From: Seriola aureovittata
Lineage: Eukaryota > Chordata > Actinopteri > Carangiformes > Carangidae
Reading direction: 5' to 3'
NCBI RefSeq assembly: GCF_021018895.1
Contig: NC_079364.1
Coordinates: 31,486,201 to 31,550,200 of the forward strand
Length of the DNA: 64,000 nucleotides
Numbering within the stretch: position 1 is the stretch's first letter; each line of letters starts with the position of its first letter. This document shows positions 58,986-64,000 of the stretch, in pieces. The translations under genes and the position numbers were made by a program. Below the pieces are notes generated by a model. That model had not been told where the DNA came from. It saw only the letters and a list, made by a program, of their open reading frames with translations, and ran no database searches.

Positions 58986-61510
58986 TGACCAAATCAAATC
59001 TACTTTCCTCCGAATAGCGCTCCATTTTGTAAATGTTTTTAATATTGTTAAATAAGAAAACAATTTCTATTATTGATGGAACTTTTTGTATTTAAAAAAA
59101 AGAAAATGGCAAGTACACATAAGTGTACATTTGAAATGGGCTCATAAGCTTCTAGTTTTGATGAAGACTTGAAAATGTCCAATATTTCTTTTGCTGTACA
59201 CCAAAACAAAAAAAAGTGGAGGAGCCTTTGGAAAGCCAGTCCAGGTGGCTTTATTGCACAGAATGGTTGAAAATAAGTGCTTGATTTTTGAAGTATACTT
59301 TTTCTGGCAGGTCTATCAGATAACATGGGAGTTAGCCAGAGCTTTCCCCTCCCCTCTCTTCTTTAATTATGCTCTCCTATGTATTGTTTTACCTGTTGTA
59401 CTGTATTATAGCTAAGTGTTGCAATTTCAAATAACTAGTACATAAGTTTATATATAGGTAAACTTATGATACTTAAGTATTAATTAAGTATACTGTAATT
59501 CTGTAGGAGCCATGGAAATATACTGTAGGATTACAGTGAATCAACCCAGCTAATGATAGGAGACCCACTGATCCGCTGGCCTGTTTGAGGGCCATGGATA
59601 GCCCATGTAGCAGAACATGGCGTATGGTGCTTGGTGGTGTTTTATTTTTCTTTCAGTTACAGTCCAGCTGATGGATTTAACCATTTCTTGCCAACAATGT
59701 TACTCTGTTTACCACTTAGATCAACTGTGCACCTCAGTGCTATCATTTTCTTTTTCCCCGTACTAGTTGTTTGGCTTGTAAGTAGGTGGGGTTCATTGGC
59801 TGTTTCAGTGCTGGTCATCCTGAGTGGGTGTGGTTTAGCTTGCTAAACCATGAACACGTGGGTTTCCACTGCGGCCTCACAGCAGGGAGGTCGGAGCAGT
59901 CGCATTAGACAATCCAACTTCATTTGAAGTGAACCGAGGCCTTGAAAGACGAACTCTTATGACATCGCTGGTGCACACAAAACACAAAGTTCATGTCAAC
60001 AATTACACAAACAAATCAAATCTAAACCTTTAAATTCTTGGCTGTTTTTTTTTTCTGGCAGTGAGATTATTTTGGCCACGTTACATTTCACCATCATATC
60101 TGACAGAGACCCCATTTACACCTTTCATTTCAAGTGTCTCGTATCTGCATAAAATCCAGACATTATTTGAAACACTTTTATACTTAGGCACATATATGGA
60201 TCTCCATTGGCCAGATCACCACTCTGATTAAAACTGGTCTTGGGTTTGTAGGCTACTTGCAAGTCAGGGTCACCTCTGCTCCAGTCCAGGGGACTGGAAG
60301 CTGTTTGGTGACTGACAAAAACATCAGAGGAAGAAGAACTTCTGCACTTTAGCAGTTTACTGGCAAAAATAACATTCAAGCTTGCTAACAACTATCCACC
60401 AATTAACACAAGCATTAGGATGACTCGTTTTATCATCTTGTCAGCCTTAATTCATTCATCTCCCTCACCCATACATGTCACTGCTCTCTCACACTAACAC
60501 TTGCTTTTTCTCCTGCGATATACATTTACCCCACAGTCCACCTGCAGTATTACAGCTGGTAATGATAACATGGGGCTCTGTATAGGTAGTTACTTTCCCT
60601 TGGAAGTCAGTGTGATTGATGTCAAATCATTGATTATTATTGAATTCCCAGTTCCCAGTTCACATGCACTGTGTACAGACATTTCCTTCTGCCTGTGCAA
60701 ATGAGAGAGATGAATCAGATCCTCATATTAAATCTACCTGGAGGTGGTCACACGTTGAGGCAGGTTCTCAGGCAGGTGTAAATGACATCTGCACAGTGTG
60801 ACCGCAGCCTCAAAGAGCAGCTTATCAGTAGCTGTTTATCTTTTTTTTTTTTTTTTATTAATAACCTCTCACCTTGTCACTAATTTGGTTTGGCTCATTG
60901 GCTTAGGCACAGTCTCAGAGCTTTTAGATTTGCATGTAGTGCAGATGCAGATGCACATCATAATAAAATGGGCGATTCCTACCAGTTCTTTGTTAAATGA
61001 GAAATGCTACGAAGGCCATCAGCAGCAGGAACTACTTATTGCACCTGCAGGGTCTAGTTTTTGATGCTCCTTATTCAGATGCTAATTGGCCTTTGGTGTT
61101 TGTCACCATGTTTGTTGACAGATACACCAGCTCTGCCTGCTCTATTTGCATATTGAGATCTGATCAGATTACAGACAGAGTAAAGATAAGAAGAACACTT
61201 ATTTGCAGCATGTGTAAATACAGAGGCCCATGATAAGATGACATTATTCACATATAGATTCAGGTCACCTGTTCATACCAGGTGGAAATAGGGTCTGAGA
61301 GCAAGAGCTTCTTCATTTTTCACTGCTTTAAATGCTGTTTTTAGAAGCTTTCCCAGCTGACAGTAAATGTTGGGAGGAAAACTGCTTATTATCTTTAAGA
61401 CATTCAATATTAATATCAACATTAAATATGTCTCACCAGCAGCTGCTGTTCAAAAATATCATCATTGCCTTATCAGCCCTTTTCAAATAGTAATGGAGCT
61501 CACATTCATC

Positions 61511-61574
61511 TGTGTGTGCGTGTGTGTGTGTATGTATGTATGTGTATGTGTATGTGTGTGTCTCTGTGTGTGTC

Positions 61575-61614
<40 letters not shown>
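61511..61614 (+). repeat. TG/TATG compound repeat
   Basis: (TG)n with TATG and CTG interruptions, downstream of adamts17, possibly in its 3'UTR. Confidence 0.9.
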
Positions 61615-61615
<1 letters not shown>

Positions 61616-62110
61616 GTTAACACAAAAGGCCTCAGTCTTCTCCAAGGGGTTGAATGGTGCTATCTTATGACCTGTTTCACTATTGTGGAATTCAGCTTAT
61701 TGTCAATGATGGTCCTGTTGTCATTGTTAACAGTTATCTGTTTTGTATGTTGTAGGGTTATTTAACAACATTGGCTTTTATTGATGAGTTTTTTTTTTTT
61801 TTTTGGCTGATATAGTGAGAATATGCTTAATTATTCCTGTACTGTACTTTTTTAGTTGCAGTATGTTTGGTACATAAACTGCCACTACATGTATTTTATG
61901 GTGCTGATTTGGAAGTGAGTAAATAATCTGTTTATACAGGGATTTAACCATTTGTCCTGTGTTGTTCTGTGTAGTCACTATATTTTGTACTGTCATCCAC
62001 TTTGTGTCCAATACTCATCAGACCGTTCTGAGCAAGAACCTGAATGATTTGATCAAATTTTATTCTATTTCAAATCTACTGTAAAGTGATTTTCTTTTAT
62101 TTTGTTAAAT

Positions 62111-62116
62111 AATAAA
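62111..62116 (+). terminator. Candidate polyadenylation signal AATAAA
   Basis: Canonical hexamer, 3.1 kb after the stop codon, in an AT-rich setting. An alternative hexamer lies at 60962-60967. The choice is an inference. Confidence 0.3.
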
Positions 62117-62489
62117 TAATGTGATTTTACATGGAAATACACACCTGTATGACCTACTATTAAGGTATGTGGATTTACCATTAAACCAGAATGCAGACTG
62201 CTCTCTTCCTCTTCCTGTCCTCACAGCATACTCCCATACACTGCAGTCCTATATAAACAATTAATAAATGCTACAAATCACTACAACATAAGAGAGATAA
62301 GGGCATTTTCGAGTAACTTAACACTTGATTAACCAATACTGTGTGGCAGGCCACATGCAGTATATTTTAACAGACAAGCTACGGGCCATTTAAAATCAGT
62401 CTGACCTGTGGGCCGGACTGTGGACAAGCCTGGTTAACAGCAACTGGAGCAAATGACAAAGACAAATGATGAAGAAAACCACTCTATTT

Positions 62490-62760
62490 ATCAGATCAGC
62501 AAAAACTCAATCGTCCATCCTCCACAGTTCGGTCTATTGTCAACAAGTTCAAAGATGGAGGACCTGTGACTGAGAACAGAAGGTGTGCAAGCAGAAGCAG
62601 AAAGAGCAGCAGCAGACTGGACTGTATGTTTGTGGCTAGAAACAAGAAAAGCCAGTGAGAAACAGCAGCAAGGAACACTTCAGAGATCAATGAGATTTAT
62701 CACATACAACTCAGTCCACAGACCGTTCGAACAGGATCAGTGAGCACTGGTACAGAGGTA
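62490..62760 (+). mobile_element. Tc1/mariner transposase N-terminal fragment
   Basis: One frame from about 62506 reads QKLNRPSSTVRSIVNKFKDG and then GPVTENRR, the paired-like helix-turn-helix DNA-binding region of a Tc1 transposase, ending at a stop near 62657. The catalytic part is absent. Confidence 0.65.
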
Positions 62761-63831
62761 GAGTGACATGGTGGAAACCACTCATAAACTCAAAGAATAA
62801 GACAGCTGGCATTAAATTTACAAAAGAACATGCACAGAAACAAACGTTTTTCTAATATGAAACACTAGAATACATCTGAGTTTTTTTTAAACTAAATATG
62901 TTAAATGATACGTTACTCTAACTTATAAATTAACAGGAGCAAAATTCCAAGTTGGTTAAGTCTGTTGTAAGTTGAGTCTACACTTGAGAAATCAAGTTAA
63001 ATAGCTTAATAACTGTGACACAGGTCCGTGTATGAGAAATCTGAAGTAAAATGAAATTTATCGTGAAGAAGAGGAACAGACTTCAGCACTTAGACCCCGG
63101 CAGGAAGTGGGTCACCATGGGAAGCAGTACGGTGCTTCCTATTAGAGGAGACTTCCCCCAGGGCCAAGACACTGGTGGTGGTGGTGGTGGTGATGAAGAG
63201 TGGAGCTGGAGGATGGGACCATCTTCATGAGAGGGAAACTTCTGATTGGATGGTTTGATTGGAGATTGTCAGGCGTCAATGGTTGAGGTGGTGAAGGAGG
63301 TGGAGTGGGACACAGATATCGCATGGTGCTGGATGACAGCAGAGAGAGAGAACACCTAAAGTTTGACAGCTAATGAGTGATTTCACTCTAATGGACACAC
63401 CCTTACACACACACACACACACACACACCCCTGTAAGATGTTACTGTGTATTATTTGAGGACAAAGTCATATTGTTTATCAGCAGAATAACAAATCTGAG
63501 TCATCTCTCCGCAGCCAAGAACACACAGAGCAACAAATACTACTTTGAAAAATAATCCTCCCTGTCAGTAACCTGACTGTTTTCTATTAGATTTGTTATT
63601 TTCAGTGTTATGGTGTGTGTTAGTTCTGTGAACTGTGTTTAGATTCACAGCATGAAGATAGATCTGGGAGGACACTTGAGATTTTGAGGTTGATATTGGA
63701 AACTAGAACAGAAAACCTTTGAGCTTGCATAACTGCTGAGGTTACCTAGAGGACAAGAACACTGACTTTGTTTTGCAGAGTGGACTAGAAACAAACAATG
63801 AGCCTGGCAGTAATAGACCTGTCTCAGCATC

Positions 63832-63833
<2 letters not shown>

Positions 63834-63866
<33 letters not shown>

Positions 63867-63874
63867 TGTGTGTG
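63834..63874 (+). repeat. GA repeat then TG repeat
   Basis: (GA)15 followed by (TG)5. Confidence 0.9.
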
Positions 63875-64000
63875 CCCAGTGCTTTCAGTTAAAAACAGAG
63901 ACAGTTGTGATAGCATGAATGAGATTAATGAATATTCTGTTGTTTGTTTTTGTGCGCTGTGCTCTCTTAAAAAAACAGCTGCAGATGAATCAGTCATCCC

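Larger units (their letters stand above)
58986..62130 (+). other. Probable 3'UTR and/or downstream region of adamts17
   Basis: No exon-like sequence follows the stop. AATAAA signals lie at 60962-60967 and 62111-62116; either could end the transcript, and the second lies in a short AT-rich stretch that resembles a polyadenylation region. A long TG repeat (61511-61614) and a T run (61790-61804) lie between them. The extent of the 3'UTR cannot be set from sequence alone. Confidence 0.4.
62131..64000. other. Intergenic sequence downstream of adamts17
   Basis: Holds a Tc1 fragment (62490-62760), a short GGT run (63174-63192), a CA run (63405-63429) and a GA/TG run (63834-63874). No gene is supported before the window ends. 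Confidence 0.6.

Noticed and set aside
63142..63324. Minus-strand frame rich in Pro and His
   Set aside because: The His run is a GGT microsatellite; no similarity to a gene that neighbours ADAMTS17 in other vertebrates was recognised.

Overview
The window is vertebrate nuclear DNA, almost certainly from a teleost fish. The evidence is one long gene split into many small exons by kilobase introns, dense (CA)n/(TG)n microsatellites, tRNA-derived SINEs, Tc1/mariner and hAT-like relics, and L2/CR1-like LINE fragments of types common in fish. The repeat styles resemble those of percomorph fishes, but I would not press below teleost.

One gene is supported: the 3' two-thirds of adamts17, a secreted zinc metalloprotease of the ADAMTS family, on the + strand. 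I place 16 coding exons (called E1-E16 within this window) between 1149 and 58985. All 15 introns begin GT and end AG, all exon phases agree, and the joined frame is 2,288 nt with no internal stop. It encodes 761 residues after the first split codon. The signal peptide, propeptide and start of the catalytic domain lie upstream of the window. In order, the encoded part is: catalytic core with the zinc site (E1-E2), disintegrin-like module (E3-E5), first TSP1 repeat (E5-E6), cysteine-rich domain (E6-E8), spacer (E8-E11), four more TSP1 repeats (E11-E15) and the C-terminal PLAC module (E15-E16). The stop codon is TAA at 58983-58985. Family assignment rests on near-continuous similarity to the vertebrate ADAMTS17 protein as I remember it, including the spacer and PLAC module.

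The introns hold mobile-element debris. There are two copies of a tRNA-derived SINE (350-585, 57074-57270) and two pieces of another SINE in opposite orientations. There is an LTR plus broken gag of a Ty3/gypsy element (12260-13055). LINE fragments lie at 7810-8290, 23290-25190, 41276-41720 and 57480-57860. Tc1-like relics lie at 27726-28586, 38880-39830, 41040-41275, 45370-45640 and 62490-62760. There are also several hAT-like nonautonomous elements. Most of the rest is AT-rich sequence with no recognisable feature.

The most notable structure is around the splice sites. TG repeats sit directly against the acceptors of E4-E7 and E12, and CA repeats start within about 12 nt of the donors of E11, E12 and E13. 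Introns 4 and 11 carry complementary CA and TG runs at opposite ends, the arrangement reported in fish introns that pair their ends to help splicing. Other points are three strong DNA hairpins (2807-2877, 8878-8932, 18542-18620), an apparent loss of the O-fucose acceptor in the fourth TSP1 repeat, and an unidentified broken coding-like stretch at 58328-58581. Downstream of the stop codon there is 3'UTR or intergenic sequence and no second gene that I can support.
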